Part shown: positions 1-12,589 of the stretch, piece by piece | How the letters are laid out: each line of letters opens with the position of its first letter | How positions within the stretch are numbered: position 1 is the stretch's first letter | Assembly: GCF_963966145.1 (NCBI RefSeq) | Contig: NC_091049.1 | Coordinates: 22,630,001-22,694,000 of the forward strand | Reading direction: 5' to 3' | DNA length: 64,000 bases | DNA from: Tenebrio molitor | Lineage: Eukaryota > Arthropoda > Insecta > Coleoptera > Tenebrionidae | The notes under the pieces: model-generated | What the model saw: only the letters and a program-made list of their open reading frames with translations | Databases searched by the model: none | What the model was told of the DNA's origin: nothing | Position numbers and translations under genes: made by a program

Positions 1-540
1 GATGTGTCTTTTGGCCTTGAGAGGAGGAGGATTGACGAGGCCTGGTTCACATATGAAACTCTGTGATGCGAGATAAAAACGAGTATACTCTGTTTCTGAG
101 CCCGATGCCGCTAAGCCATAAAACGACCGAATGACCGACAGATTCCAGTGCGTCTAAAACATTTCACGAATAATTCATTATAAACAGCCTATGTATTAAA
201 ATATTACAATTCAACTTTTTGGATTTCCTGCTCTAAAGTACTACCTATTCCTTACCTGGCATCTTCCAAACATCATGTTTTTTCTCATTCTAACGTCCGC
301 ACACAGCTTTCAGAACGAGGATGGCAAATTTGTTAAAGTGAGTGAGTCTAGCGCAAGTATCTTCCCAACAAAAGAAATTTGCATGTGCGTGTGTTAAGCC
401 GTTATTATCATTGATTTTTTACGACGCGTTTTTACGACTTGCCGGCATCGAACTCAGAAACGGAGTATAACTTAAGATACATTAATGTAAGTTGGAAAGA
501 CCAAACGTGTCTGTGCCACTTTCAGTGTGCACCTTGATAT
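1..540. other. No recognisable feature
   Basis: AT-rich sequence with stop codons in all frames. I see no gene, RNA or terminal inverted repeat. Confidence 0.5.
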
Positions 541-559
541 TTTGAAAAAAAAAGAAAAA

Positions 560-770
560 AAAAATGTGAAAAAAGAAAACCTGTTGATACCACGTTGTGT
601 TGTGTTATTCATGTTTGTTTGATTGAGGTCCACGAGAAGCCGCACCATTGGAAGAGTTTTTTAATGAAACGATTGAACACACTTCGCTTATTTAACTAGT
701 ACTTGGGCTTTGGTAGTGTTTGATCCCAAGAAAAAGTAAATGAGAGATTTAATAGATTCTTTTTGCTGCC
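560..770 (+). repeat. Fragment of the dispersed LTR-like family
   Basis: The stretch from the CACGTTGTG block through GAACACACTTCGCTTA to TTTGATCCCAAG matches, in the same order, 36040-36220 (plus) and the reverse complement of 44680-44880. It is an old partial copy of the family whose better copies are at 35900-38195 and 43848-44998. Confidence 0.6.
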
Positions 771-780
771 CGTAAGTTAA

Positions 781-2045
781 ATTTTGACTAATTTATAAGT
801 GAGTAAGCTAAATAAATAAATGTTTGAACATGACGCGGTATTAAGGGAATCGATAACTCATAAAATTGCTACATTGAATGAATCATTAAATGAAAGTATG
901 AACAGCATCAACTGATTCCAATTTTTATTTATTCAAACACTGGAATTTTTCGGAATTTCAGCATTGGGAAAACTATCAATATTTTATTATTACTTATAAC
1001 TTGATCTTGACATGTGAATATTTTTAACTGGAAGAGATCCAGATCTGTAAGGCAAATTAAAATCATCAAGTACCAGATTTTCATTATAAATGAAACGTTT
1101 CGGTTGTTTTATATTGCCCACTTTTAAGTCCATTATTAACTCAGGAGTTGTTATGATGTTAAATCTAATTATACATAGCTAGGCAAAGAAACTTTTATCG
1201 AACAGTTTACGTTAAATTCATATTAAAATAAATTCATCGGATTCAAATTTAATTTATTTGTGAAAAATATAACAATGCATAAGCCTGTTAAAAGTTTTCA
1301 GAAAACAGTCGTGGCCAATTTCTTGTACCTTTGTATGTCGAACATCAAACAGCTGGGAAAAAACAATTTGCTACGCCACTGGACTCGGTGTGCCTTCCAC
1401 TTCAACGCGCAGCAAAGGTCACGTGACAGGTTCTTCTCTCTTCAAATTACCTCTATCTTAAACGAAATGTTTATTTATTCAAGGAGAAAAAAATGGTGAA
1501 AGTAAAATAACTCTAACGGGATCCGAAAGGACCTAACAATTCTGACAAAAATTACAGTAACGCCTGAAAGCTCCTTCTCCGACTCCGCGATCAAAAATAA
1601 TTAATGTGAAAAAAACTAAGGGAAGGAAGAAGGGTGGCCGATCCTTGCGACGGGCGCTAATACCGCTACGCTGGCCACACCGGCGGGGAGGTCCTCAGGT
1701 TCCTTCTTCGCTTCAGATAACTAAGAAAAAAAAACTTTAATCGCGATAAGGTCCGGAGAAGAATCTCGCACAAAAAGTCGTTGATGAGCGCCGATGCTCA
1801 CTACCAGGCAAGGCGGTGGGGTCGCTGATCCGCAGTCCGCGCTTGGGTCTAGAATTCTTGAAGGATCGTCGTTCCAGCCAGCCTTCGTCCCCTCGTCGAC
1901 TCCACCACGATACCACACCAGCACCTACTGCACTCTAAATCACCCCCTTGACTCCCCCTTTGGGACACCCGTAAAAGCCTCTAAACAAAAGGTCGTGAAC
2001 TGCCCTCCTCGTTGAATTGAATTGAAAATACATTTATTCAGTTTT
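781..2045. other. Unassigned intergenic sequence
   Basis: Only short chance ORFs occur. 1620-2010 is much more GC-rich than its surroundings and ends in a C-rich tract, which suggests decayed transposon or LTR sequence, but no coding similarity or repeat partner was seen. Confidence 0.4.
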
Positions 2046-2051
2046 TATATA

Positions 2052-3110
2052 CAGGGTGTAGAATGGATTTTGGCACATAGGCACTTTACGTGCAATAGTG
2101 AAAATCCTCTGATATTGGCTCCCCTAATTATTTCCCAACAAAACCTTAAACACAAAAGTTGTAGAGTAAAAAAAATGGTACCTAAATCCTTTTCTAATTA
2201 TTTTCTAACACCTTCTGGTTCTGTTAGACAAGAAAAGTTAATATTAAAAATCTACCGATAAAATAGTAATAGCAATGACTCCCGACAACAATAAAGTTCA
2301 TTTTTTGATAAACGTAACAAAACTAAAAAAAATCCTCAGGAAGTTATCACTTCAGACTGATGTACCACTCCCCACTTGTCAGAAAATTGTTAGAAAAAAC
2401 CTGGACTTCAATCCCTACAAAATCACACTTCAAGAATTTCGACCAGGTGATTCTGAAAGGCCCTTAGAATGCAGTAATTGGTTTTTAACCAGTTTGAATG
2501 ATGATAGGTTTGCAATGATGAATTGAATGAAACAATTTTAATATTAACTTTGCTTGCAGATTATTATTAGACATCAGTTTTTTTTCGGACGAAGCATGGG
2601 TTCATTTATCTGGATATGTGAATTCACAAAACTATAGAATATGGAATTCAGAAAATCCACATGCATTTATTTGTAGAAACCCAGTTGCATTCTATAAAGG
2701 TTGGAGTATGGATTGCTGTCTCACGAAGGCGTTTAATTGGAGATATTTTTCCATGAAAATATAAATGCCACTAAGGACCGGGAACAAATTTTGGAAATAT
2801 TTATTAATCAGCTGGATGATGAAGAATTGCAGAATGGATACTTTCAACACGACGGTGCTACCGCTCACACAACACCAGACAATTTGCTCTATCTTCAACA
2901 ATTTTATGGCAATAGAATTATAAGTAATAGATTAAATTTAACACCGTTAGATTTTTGTATATTTGGCCATCTAAAAGACGAAGTTTTTAAAAGGAGAATG
3001 CACACGTTGGAGGAACTTACGGAGGAAATAACAAACTGCTGCAACACTATAGATCAGCAGATGCTGCAGAATATTGTTAACAATAAAAAGAAACGAATTA
3101 GGAAATAGAC
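2052..3110 (+). pseudogene. Decayed mariner (DUF4817/DDE_3 type) transposase
   Basis: The left end starts with CAGGGTGT just after a TA (2050-2051), typical of Tc1/mariner termini; no matching right end was found. Three blocks in different frames carry the transposase. 2275-2526 holds the linker (ending in CSNWFLTSLNDDRF). 2577-2735 holds the first catalytic Asp (FFSDEAWVHLSGYVNSQNYR). 2737-3108 holds the second (QHDGATAHT) and the LTPLDFCIFG region of the third, then the C-terminal LEELTEEI helix. A stop at 2526 and frame changes near 2697 and 2740 break the gene. The triad region is recognisable but the copy is dead. A second C-terminal fragment of the same family is at 33990-34135. Confidence 0.85.
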
Positions 3111-3773
3111 AATCCCTCAGAAGCGAGGGAGACAATTCTAAATTTTTGACAAGAGAAAAGTCAATATCAAAATGACCAGTCTTGTAATCCATGCTTGTAA
3201 TAGTAGAAAGTGAGGTTACGAATAAGTAAGGGCCGTTTTACATCTCATGTCAATGGAATGACAAGTGACGGCCAAAATTCCATGGCCGTAATTGTACATA
3301 TGAGATACAAATTTTTTTTCCGAAATTGTCAGTAAAGTTAGATAAAATCGTCAGTAAAGTGTCTAAAATTGGCACTAAAGTGGTTCATTAAACTACAATT
3401 TTGTGTATTGTGGGTTTAAAGGATTCAAATCGCTTAAAATCTTTAAAAATAGCTTGACGTTTAATTTTGACAAGTTGTGACATTTATCAAAATCCGTTCA
3501 CGCAGGAGAAAAATCTCAAATTCTAATGTTTTTTGCGAGTTGTCAGATACTGATCGTAGGTCATTTCGAATGTATGTGATTGTTTTTTTGAAATTATCTA
3601 TAACAATTTGAATTCTTATTCTTATCAAACCGGCAGGTAAATGCAGCTTTGTTTTTGTATTATTTCTGTTCATGAACAATATTTAAATTTGGCACTGGTC
3701 GACCGCTAGTTTCAATTTTCGCTTCTATAGTAAAAACACCAAAATTAAGTTTTTTAAATCACTGGCTTTAATT

Positions 3774-3963
3774 TTGTTCAACATTAAAAGAGTAAAATCT
3801 GTCGAGGCGCGTCAAAATCTCGTTTACAACGAAGCCTGTGAACGCTGGGGCTCTGACTTCTCCGTCCAAAAATCGTCTGGTGAAACGTTTCGTTATCAGG
3901 GCAACGCAACTCTACGCTGTATTGACGCGGTATACGCAATCGCGGACTCCGTGCTGGCCGCCG
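3774..3963 (+). CDS. Unrecognised short ORF, cut by a transposon
   Basis: An open frame in clearly GC-richer sequence than its surroundings; residues include EACERWGSDFSV and CIDAVYAIADSVLAA. The transposon at 3964-4735 interrupts it. Removing the element and one copy of the CGCCG duplication joins the frame to GTC GCC TAA just beyond, so the original ORF ended within three codons of the insertion. IDAVYAIA faintly recalls the DAVYA segment of class-C GPCR ligand domains, but this is too short to assign. It could be the last exon of a gene or non-coding. Confidence 0.25.
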
Positions 3964-4735
3964 CACAGAGGAGTATTAGACGCTGAAAGTTGATCAAAAG
4001 TCGAAAATTTAAAATTTAATTTCATTAGTTGAACCATATAGTGGGGTAGTAGATAAAGTATGTTGTCATTTGCCAGTTTCAAAAAAAAAAATGCACGATG
4101 GCGGACGCCCAGACGAACCTTATTGTTTCTCAGGGCTGCGTTCTGACCTGCTACGTTATTGGTTATACAAAGTTTTACTGTCAATTTTTTCTGTATTTAT
4201 AAAGTTTTCTGTGATGGACTCGAGTCAGTAAGCATTTTGATAATTTTTTTAATACCATTAACACAAAGGAACTGCAACTGGAAGTTATAAATAACGTATG
4301 TTGTAAAAGTGGTGTGTTTTAAACTAATTTCCAAGGTCTTCCAAGGCCCACTTCTAATTTTTACGTGTACTAACCTCTATACAGAAGTGACTTAAAAAGA
4401 AAAAAATCACCAAAACACACCAATTATTTTTAAATATACAGAGTCGCTAGAGGTATGGATACAGCTAAATATTTTCAGAATGGTTTAGCAGAGCTCCTTT
4501 AAATTTGGCACACAGTTAGAAGTGTTTAAAATCTATCATCTAAGATTTTTTCAATTTTTCAACATCATTTATTTTGAAGATACCAGGCTAACTTGATTTT
4601 TTTTAAATGGCATGGGGGGTCAAATTTAATCTTTTTAAAAAGAGTATTTTTTTGTGGTTACATTGCCCAACTATATGAAATTAATTTTAAATTTTCGACT
4701 TTTGATCAACTTTCACCGTCCAATACCCCTCTGTG
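3964..4735. mobile_element. Non-autonomous DNA transposon, Transib-like
   Basis: A 772-bp element with about 65-bp terminal inverted repeats; both ends start CACAGAGG and share a long GTTGATCAAAAGTCG core. Flanks are a perfect 5-bp GC-rich direct repeat, CGCCG, at 3959-3963 and 4736-4740. A 5-bp GC-rich duplication and a CACAG-type end are what the Transib superfamily (relatives of RAG1) leaves; the assignment is inference. No transposase is encoded. Confidence 0.65.
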
Positions 4736-4740
4736 CGCCG

Positions 4741-5229
4741 TCGCCTAAGGAAGGAGAATGAATAATATGAAACTTACCGCTGATAAGTTCGATCACTGCA
4801 ACCTTTGCATACGATAAATTTATATTTACTTAAAATAAATAACTCTACTAATTCAATAGGTATCTTCAATAAAAAAATTGAACACATTTAAACATTCTTA
4901 TTTCTTTTTAAATTTCTGGGGGGGCGCCGCTCCAGAGCCCTCCCTTACGAGCCGTCACTGTCCTCGTTGCTGGTTCGTCCTATTTATAATTTTCGCCCCT
5001 CTCTCTCCACTGAGGTTTTTGGCGGAAACGGATACGATTCCAGTGGTGCGATGGGGGTTCTAGCACGTTCTAGAACATTCGTGAAAATTTTAAAGCGCGC
5101 GGCAGTTTGAATCGTAACAGTACCTTGAGCAAGATGGTCATCGAAGTGTCCCAGAACCCCGGGTTCAGGTTCAGCAAGACAGCAGCGGCAGCGGTAGGGC
5201 AAGCCCGTTTGTCGCTGTCGATTGTGCAG
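4741..5229. other. Unassigned, locally GC-rich
   Basis: 4915-5215 is GC-rich with a G-tract near 4919. A plus-strand stretch from an ATG near 5132 is open for about 35 codons, but nothing identifies it. It lies just downstream of the last exon of the minus-strand gene and could include its 3' UTR. Confidence 0.3.
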
Positions 5230-8200
5230 TCAAGTAACATTTACTCTTTGCAGTTTATGTAACTCAGTTTCATTTATATTTTGATTTCTAACATTTTTTC
5301 TAGATTTTACCACGATTACTATTACTACTATCAATGCTCCGAAAATTACGATTAGACTTATTGTTGTTATTACTGTTGTATTCCCTATGAGGAGTCCTGT
5401 AAAAAGAAATTATAAATTAAAAAGAAAACAAATTTATATTGTTGAATATATGCTAAATGTGAAAAATGTGAGCAGGAGTACATGCTTAATGAATAAGTGT
5501 AACTCAACTCCTCAGGTATATTTGTTTTAATGTTTAATTTTTTCACTTATTTTGTTCGATCCTCGTCACTCCCACCGTACTTAAAATATACAATTATGGT
5601 CTTAATCGACATACTACTTTCTGTAACGAAAATCGATATTTATGATAAGAAAAAATAAAAATTAAAAGTCAGCAGCGCAATATTTCACACATTTTAAAAA
5701 TCGCTACTACCGTGAGTTCGAAAATTAGAGTTGGCTATGACCAAAAATTTCAGTTGGCAATTCGTAAAGATTTCAGTTATCAGATGTCAGTCTTAAAAGT
5801 TAAGTTAGTGATTTTGAGAACGTTGAAATCTTGATCTGTCGGTTGTAAAAGAATTTCCTCACCTAGTGCAATGAAACAATGGGATTAAAACATAATGTTA
5901 CTCTTCGCTTCATGTTTTCAAATGACCTTCGCAAAGAACATCAATTAAATTGCAGGTATCAGTAATTACTTGGTAATTACTTGCATTAATTGGGGAATTG
6001 TGTCAGGTCTGTTTTTGAACATGTTGTTTTTCAGGTATGGAAAAACGAAATAATCAAGGCAAGTTGTTGGTAAGTGCCTTGAAAGTCCGGAAACTTTTGT
6101 TGAAATTCCTCAGAAACTCGCAGTGTCGAATAAGACCATTCTCAAGTCTTTCTCCAATTCTGAAGTAATACTCTAATCTAAACTCTAAAGTAAACACATT
6201 GTAATAGCAAATTTTAATAGTCAATAATTAATAATGACAGTTCCTATTGTAATGACATCTGATGACATTTGAATTAAATTTTTACGTGTTGCCAACTGAA
6301 ACGTATTAATCACGGTCGTCACAGTATAATTATTTAGTTATACAAGGTGTATCTAAAATGCGTGTGTTAATTTCAATAGCTTGTTAAATGAAACGTTTTT
6401 CCATTTAAATTTTTTACGAAAAACCGTCATTTGGAATCAATCAACCATCAAATTGTATACTGGGCCTATGGGTAAGGGCGAAAATTTTCTGTTGTTTTAG
6501 AAACGGAGCCTTGTCAAAAACGTTACATTGTTATAGAAAAATTCTCATGGTTCTAAAAAAAAAAATAGAGACTTGTTAATCACACGAAACGACTCGTTTG
6601 GTAAAAATTGGGGGGAAAAAAATCTTGGAAAACTTTTGCGACTGTTGTAAAATGTTGTCGAGTTTCAAAAATTGGCGAGTTCTTCCAGATTAAAAATAAA
6701 AAAAATAAATAACACGTATTTCAGATAGCCCTGCATTTTTTTAGTTTCATAATAAGTTATTATAATTTTCCTATTGTAATGTGCAACGCATTCAGTTGTA
6801 TTGAGTTAATAAAAAAATGTTTGCATACGGTAGAGAGAAACATAACTTGGGCAGCTGTAAAAGGCACTGTTTGAATAAAGTTAGCCGAAATTTTTAAGTT
6901 ACAAATAATTAACAATTAAGAAATATGGTAAAGAGAAAGAACGTTTGCACTAATTTATGTAATTGAAATTGTGAGCAATATTCAATTTAAGATTGTTATT
7001 TCAGATATAAGAAGTTTATTGTTATGTTTAACAATAAACTTCTTATTTCTGAGGATAACAATAATTTACCTCTAGTAGGCTCCTTATACGTGAATTTATT
7101 GCATAAATTACATGCATATTTGTAGTCTTCTTGGGATAACCTGTCTGCTGAAAAAAAAATTCTGATAATAACGTGGTACAAAATTACGTTAATTTACTAC
7201 ATGTCTACTTATTATAGTTTTGTATCAATAAAAACTCTACGAACAAAATGTATCTACTTTGCGTTACTAATGGGCTCATTATTATATCGAAAACAGTTAA
7301 AAATGGATCGTATTATTAAACTGTTTTTGGTAACTTTTAGCTTTGTTATATTGGCAACATCAGCCGTTTCACGTCAAGTAAAATGTGAAGCTACGAAGTA
7401 GATTTAGTAAAGATATTATTGAATTTGTTTCACGGCTACTAGATTATTTTCAAATTATTAAATACAAATCGTCAGTGTTTGTTACCTATCCACGCAAAAC
7501 TTCCTAGTCTAATATGAAAACTGGAGCATCCGAAATTTCAAGAATTAGTAAAGCAAAGAAGATAAAATAGTATATTACACTCGTTTAATAAGACTTATTA
7601 TCACACTCATTCCATTATAGTTATTTGGATCACTAGTCCAGAAAATGATATGGTATTGCGTAGCCAAGGCGCCTAGCCGAGGCGGACACGAGCACTCGCA
7701 AAACATTTTCTGGACGTGTAATCCACAAAATTTTTCATGCCGACAAATTTAAATCATTTTTAAATAGTAAAAAATTATTATTAATTAGTTCAACCAAAGT
7801 ATCTTCTCTGTCAAACTTTGTTGACATTTAAGAATCAATGCTGCCAGCCCATTATAGTGAATTTTTAACCGAGGTCATTTTTGTAAGTACTAGGCCGGGA
7901 ATTTAACGTTCCCGGCGGATTTTAAATCATGCAAAACCGTCGATAACGGCGGCGCGGCGGCATGAAAAAGACATTCCTCGCTACACTCGTCGTACACACA
8001 TTCGTGTGACAATAAAGCGTCTTATTAAGCTCGTATAATACTATACTATTTGACTATTATGTAGTTTTTAGTGGAGTGTACACAATATGCAATGTTTTGT
8101 AAAAACAGTGCTTAAAATTCACACTTACTGTTATGGTATGAGTCACTATAACCCCAAATGTACTTGCACTCTTGATCTTCACATAATTCTACATTTACAC

Positions 8201-11146
8201 TTTTATTATACTGTTTCATTTGACGTTTCATTCTATATTCGTGGTGCAGAACGTGACATAAATAATAATTGTTTCCTTGTATTTCAGGTGCATTTATCCT
8301 GTGGACAACTAAATACAGATGTATTAGAAGTGAAGAATGTATCTACCTACCGTTAAATTTGTTTCTTCGTTCTTAATAAGAAAAAAAAATATCGAAAACA
8401 AAAATTAACGATAATTAAAAACATGATAAACTAATGTAGGCACTGCTAACAATTGAAAGAGTTTTCTTCATAACTTAGCTTTTCATAAAGTTTTATTTTT
8501 ACTAGGTAACAATTTTGAATGATTTTGAATGAATTAAAAAAATGAAATTAACATATTTACCTGTATCTTTTGTAGGACATTCGTGTAAATCTATTCCCCA
8601 GTATCCGAGCGTACTATTGTCTGTTGTTGTTCTATAGAAACTCAAATTATCTAGATCAGCTTCTATTTCGAGTTTATACATTTGCCAAGAATTTAAAAAA
8701 CTTGGCTCATTTGTCGAATTATAAATTCGGTTCAATTCTGGAATTGTCAGAACACATTTTTCACATAACGATACGTACAACAAGAAACAAGAGTGTTTGG
8801 GTGAAGGGAGCGTTAGTGTTGTAAGTTTTCCATTCGTAACTTTTTCGGACATTATAAACTGATCTGAAAAATAATACATTACTATCGAGTCATCATTGTT
8901 GTTAAATTCGATTTTTAGTTAGATCGTAATTCAGGTTATACAATTAAATTCGTTGTAACTTTAACTATCGTGACAATAGTTTACATGAAATGTCAACTGT
9001 CAAGACCTAACGTGTCTTTCACGCTCTGTTTATTTGAGCGTGGCGTTCAAGTAACGACATACGATTTCGGATTCATGGATAACTCTATTACAAATTAATT
9101 TGATCGCTCGATATTTGGATACTCACAGTCGTGTATTTTCCAAAAGGTGTCATTCTTAGTTTTAAAAGTAATTTCGTGTGGGTTAAATGCATCCACTGAT
9201 TTAATTACTTTATTGTTCAACAAGTAATATACGGAGTTATTTCTTAAAAAAACAGAAATATGACACCATCCTTCCTTTAAATCTTTTAAATCTTTTAAAT
9301 TCATGTGGTCGAGATTTTGATAATCATTGACATACAGCTGCACTTCCACTGGTGAATGTAATGAAAGGGACACTGACTGGACGGAGGTAAATGCTATGTA
9401 GTTTGTTTTAATTACTTCAAAATCTAAAGGAGAAACAAATCATAAAAACATTCACGTTCAAATCGTTCACTGTTTTTATAAACTTTGACTATTTTCTATG
9501 TAACTTATACAGTTTATAAATTTTATTCTTTCTGCAACCAACCTCAATTTTAATATGGATACAATAGATTTTCAATTTTTTTATAGTTATTATTTAAATT
9601 AAATACAGGTTATTCACGAGAGGGGTACTTCTGGATTTTTATTTTACCGCAACCAACAATACCAATGGCAGTAACTACTAAATCAAATGTGTTATTTCTT
9701 AGAAATCAAAGTCAGTTGGATAGATTTGTGAGAAATGTCAGATTGGCAGATAACCTGTATTTAATCAAAATTCAACAAATAAATTAACAAATTAAGTTAA
9801 TGTAAAAGGTGTTCGAAGTGTCTACCATCGGCTTCTAAACATCCGCAGCGGTGACAGAATTCTTTCCACGCTCTCCATAAATGAGGAGCACGTCAGTCCC
9901 TTCGTCGTTATTGTAAAAACAAATTTTTCGAATTGACAAAGATTTTTTGCTTTAACGTCAAAGAGACAGGACTAAGAGCTGTCGTGGATTCAATTATTTT
10001 CAAAATTTGAAATCAAGATATTGTTGCAATGTACATAATGTATATAATGGGTTGCGGCGAAAAGAAATTCAAAAATACCCCTCTCGTGAATAACCTGTAT
10101 AATACCAAAATGCCTAAATTTATAATTTGATCATTAGACGTAATAAGTAGAAAAGATTATTATTTTGACATCCTCATCAAGTCATCATCAACGCTTGTGT
10201 AATAACAAGGGACTACTTATGTAGCTGTCTGTTGCACCTTCTTAATACCTATGTAATATTTTTTCTTATACGGTGTGATCAAGAACGACTGAATCTGTTG
10301 GTAACAATGAAATTTGCCAAATTTAAAATTTATCATAAAAGGTTAATTTTTTTTAAAGCATAAACATAACTGACATAACCAAAAATGTTTTTAATGTCGT
10401 CGCGAGTTAAAAAATCCTGTCAGTGACAATTAAGAGACAAAAACACCAGTAATTTTCAATTGTTTCATTGCCAACAGACTCAGTCATTTTTGATCACGCT
10501 GTATTTTGTATAAAGAATGTATATCAAGGGTGCTGTGGAATTGTGCAGCTCTATAATTTTATTGTGACGAACTATGTCGAGCCGTTGAAGTCGTCAAATC
10601 AGATGTCAACAGTCAAATGTCAAATTATTAAATCTTAGCGTCAGTTGTGAGTTCGACGTCTTAGTTGTTTTGCTTGTGGTGTTCTACACTTTTTCTATAT
10701 TCTAATTACTTTTCATCTTACAGGAGTCTATTAAAAATCTGTCATTAATGGCCTTACATAACCTCTTTTTCCCTATTTGGTACCACAGTATGCTACAGAG
10801 CGACAAACATCAAATATCGAATTCCACAGGACCCTTGATATACGTTCTTTTATACACACTTTTTATATCAAATAAAGAACTTACCTTCCCACCGCTTATC
10901 CATTACAGGTCCTGATACAGAATTACTCCCATCTGTCAAAATCCAGTTGTCGTAACTCCAGTCTTCTCCAGATAATAAACTTAACGACTTTGTCGAGTTT
11001 TCGAGAAATGGCGGAGATATAAAAGTAGGTAATGTTACATTTTGCGTAATGCATAAAACTTCGTTTTCTTTTCGCAGAGTAACAATATCGCTAAGCGAGT
11101 TTGTTGCTCCTATCAGTAATAAAAGATATAGTCCTGTCTTTTCCAT
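5230..11146 (-). CDS. Six-exon single-pass membrane protein, copy A
   Basis: Exons, in order: 11146-10885, 9423-9127, 8863-8561, 8308-8129, 7147-7070, 5396-5230. Joined length is 1287 nt (428 residues plus TGA) without a stop. Every junction is GT-AG and every intron is phase 1. Residues 1-17 form a signal peptide (MEKTGLYLLLLIGATNS). The ectodomain has many N-glycosylation sequons, paired cysteines (CEKC, ACNLC) and a YWGIDLHEC motif like the WAID..C end of MAM-like jelly-roll domains in insect orphan receptors; that link is inference. A membrane helix spans about 380-403, then a basic tail of about 25 residues with no kinase. The exon 5 acceptor is CAGCAG; 7147 is chosen because it matches copy B. 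Copy B confirms exons 1-5. Product and role are unknown; a cell-surface receptor or adhesion protein is the likely class. Confidence 0.8.
7007..7046. repeat. Perfect 18-bp hairpin
   Basis: Arms 7007-7024 and 7029-7046 are exact inverted copies around a 4-nt loop. It sits 24 bp past the exon 5 donor, inside intron 5 of copy A. Copy B lacks it. Confidence 0.8.
7248..8065. mobile_element. Compound insertion in intron 4 of copy A
   Basis: Copy B runs straight from the sequence equivalent to 7247 into that of 8066, so about 820 bp were inserted here. The piece 7250-7570 recurs inverted at about 27975-28870. The piece 7565-8050 has imperfect inverted ends (TAGTATATTACACTCG type) and a central part (7630-7720) resembling 43005-43105. 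A plus-strand signal-peptide-like ORF at 7303-7401 lies inside this repeat and is not taken as a gene. Confidence 0.6.
9606..10097. mobile_element. Internally deleted mariner derivative in intron 1
   Basis: 492 bp with roughly 45-bp inverted ends starting CAGGTTATTCACGAG and flanked by TA (9604-9605, 10098-10099). On the minus strand it keeps a few codons of the N-terminal helix-turn-helix (TDVLLIYGERGKN) directly followed, in another frame, by the C-terminal EADGRHFEHLL block. The whole catalytic region is therefore deleted. It is absent from copy B. Confidence 0.75.
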
Positions 11147-11206
11147 GCTACATTAACAGAAACAATATTGTAATTCAAGACAAGTTTTTAAACTTATTAT
11201 AATATA

Positions 11207-11685
11207 CAGGGTGTCCCAAAAATGGCGTACTAACTACTTACTACCGTATCCAGGATGTTTAAATGTACACGAAAAAAATATGGAAAAAAATTTTCAGACA
11301 AAAAAATAAATTATTATTATTTTTATTATTAATGGTAATACAATGTAAACAAAGATGTACTCGTACATCATTACCTTGCAATGTTACCGTAGTGGATTTA
11401 AAATATTTTTTTCGATTTCCAAAGCTTCTAAATTCATTATTGTGCACGATTAGATATTGGTAGTGAGTAATCTTGTACTTTGTGATAATATGTACGATTA
11501 GAGGTAGCTGCCATGACAATTTAATACATATATTTCAAAATAATTTTCCTGTTAAGTGCCACTTTCAAGGACCGCCAAATCAGCAATTAAGTCCAATAGA
11601 ATTTTTTAAACATTTTTCTGACGTTTACGGTAGTCTCTTCTACACCGTACTGCACCGTTAATACGCCATTTTTGGGACACCCATG
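11207..11685 (+). mobile_element. Mariner remnant upstream of copy A
   Basis: 479 bp with inverted ends (CAGGGTGTCCCAAAAATGG and CATGGGTGTCCCAAAAATGG) flanked by TA. Codons near 11540-11640 (plus) keep the region of the third catalytic residue, recognisable as LSPIEFFKHF after IFQNNF. It starts 60 bp upstream of the copy A start codon and is missing at the matching point of copy B, so it may have changed the copy A promoter. Confidence 0.75.
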
Positions 11686-12589
11686 TATGTATTATAAAAT
11701 TCTTTGTTGTAAAATATTTGTGTTTCAGTTATGCGAGTAAGTAAACCAACCTAGAAGGATTTTTTATTCAAATAACATCAAATAAGTATAAATTATTTTT
11801 GCTAACTGAATGAAATACTTGTATCTCTTTAAGCAAATAGGAAAACTCATTATTCATTAAACAGAATTAATTTTTTAATCATGTAATCATTCTTGCGTTC
11901 ATGATTTTCGAAAACTGACTATAAGTGTAAGTTCATTATTCAACAAAGGAAATTTTAAAGTGCTGCGAGTGTATAGTATTATTAAATTTATTGCTGAAAG
12001 TGTAGAGCATTATCAAATTAATTGTTGATTTGTTAATTTTTAATTTTTATTACAGAATTAGAGCGACCGATAACATATTGTAACATACCTCAACTAAAGT
12101 TTGTCTTTTGAATTGCCTAATAGTAGGATTTTAAAGTTGAAATAAAGTATTTAAACAATCCATAAAAAATGTTGCAAAGAAACGAACACACTGTAAAAGT
12201 AAATAATTTGAAAAAAAAGTCAAAATATTCGGTAAAGTGTACTCACTTAAGCACTCAATTAAGCGATAAATAAGCGAATTTCGCTTATATTTCATTTCCC
12301 CTACCACTCTAATCACTTATCGGTTAGAAACATTAAGAAACAACAATAAGTCGCTTCGTTATTAATTATTTTCATTCGTCGTTTAGGTAGTAGAAGGGTC
12401 TATCAAAAAGAGAAGAAAAAAGTGGGGGTTGTCATTAAAAAAAATTGGTGATGACGTCATCGCGCAAAAAGCAGTGACGTCATTTAAACAAGTTGGACGT
12501 CACAGGATGGCATTTTTCACAATAAAATCGACCTGTCCGAGTGATTTTCTTAAAAACATCACATTACGTTATTATGAATTTTGTTCCAA

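Larger units (their letters stand above)
6900..12100. repeat. Segmental duplication, block A
   Basis: Exons 1-5 of the gene plus flanking non-coding sequence match block B (26930-33010) in the same order and orientation. Upstream, both share a TTTGTGTTTCAGTT patch (about 11720 and 30760) and an ATATTGTAACATACCTCAA patch (about 12075 and 32988). Downstream, both share a CAATATTCAATTTAAG patch (6978 and 26986). Transposons private to each block postdate the duplication. Confidence 0.8.

Noticed and set aside
1794..2015. Pair of overlapping ORFs on both strands near 1721-2015
   Set aside because: GC-rich patch; neither translation resembles a protein and no splice context supports them.
3784..3966. 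Minus-strand ORF opposite the split ORF at 3774
   Set aside because: Shadow frame; it crosses the boundary of the 772-bp transposon.
7303..7401. Plus-strand ORF with a signal-peptide-like start (MDRIIKLFLVTFSFVILATS), suggestive of a small secreted peptide
   Set aside because: It lies in a repeat inserted in copy A; the inverted copy at 28700-28870 has stops, so no coding constraint is visible.
9095..9126. Extension of exon 2 of copy A through the CEYPNIERSN codons to a stop
   Set aside because: A GTGAGT donor after the HD codons, conserved in copy B, joins in phase to exon 3; the extension is intron.
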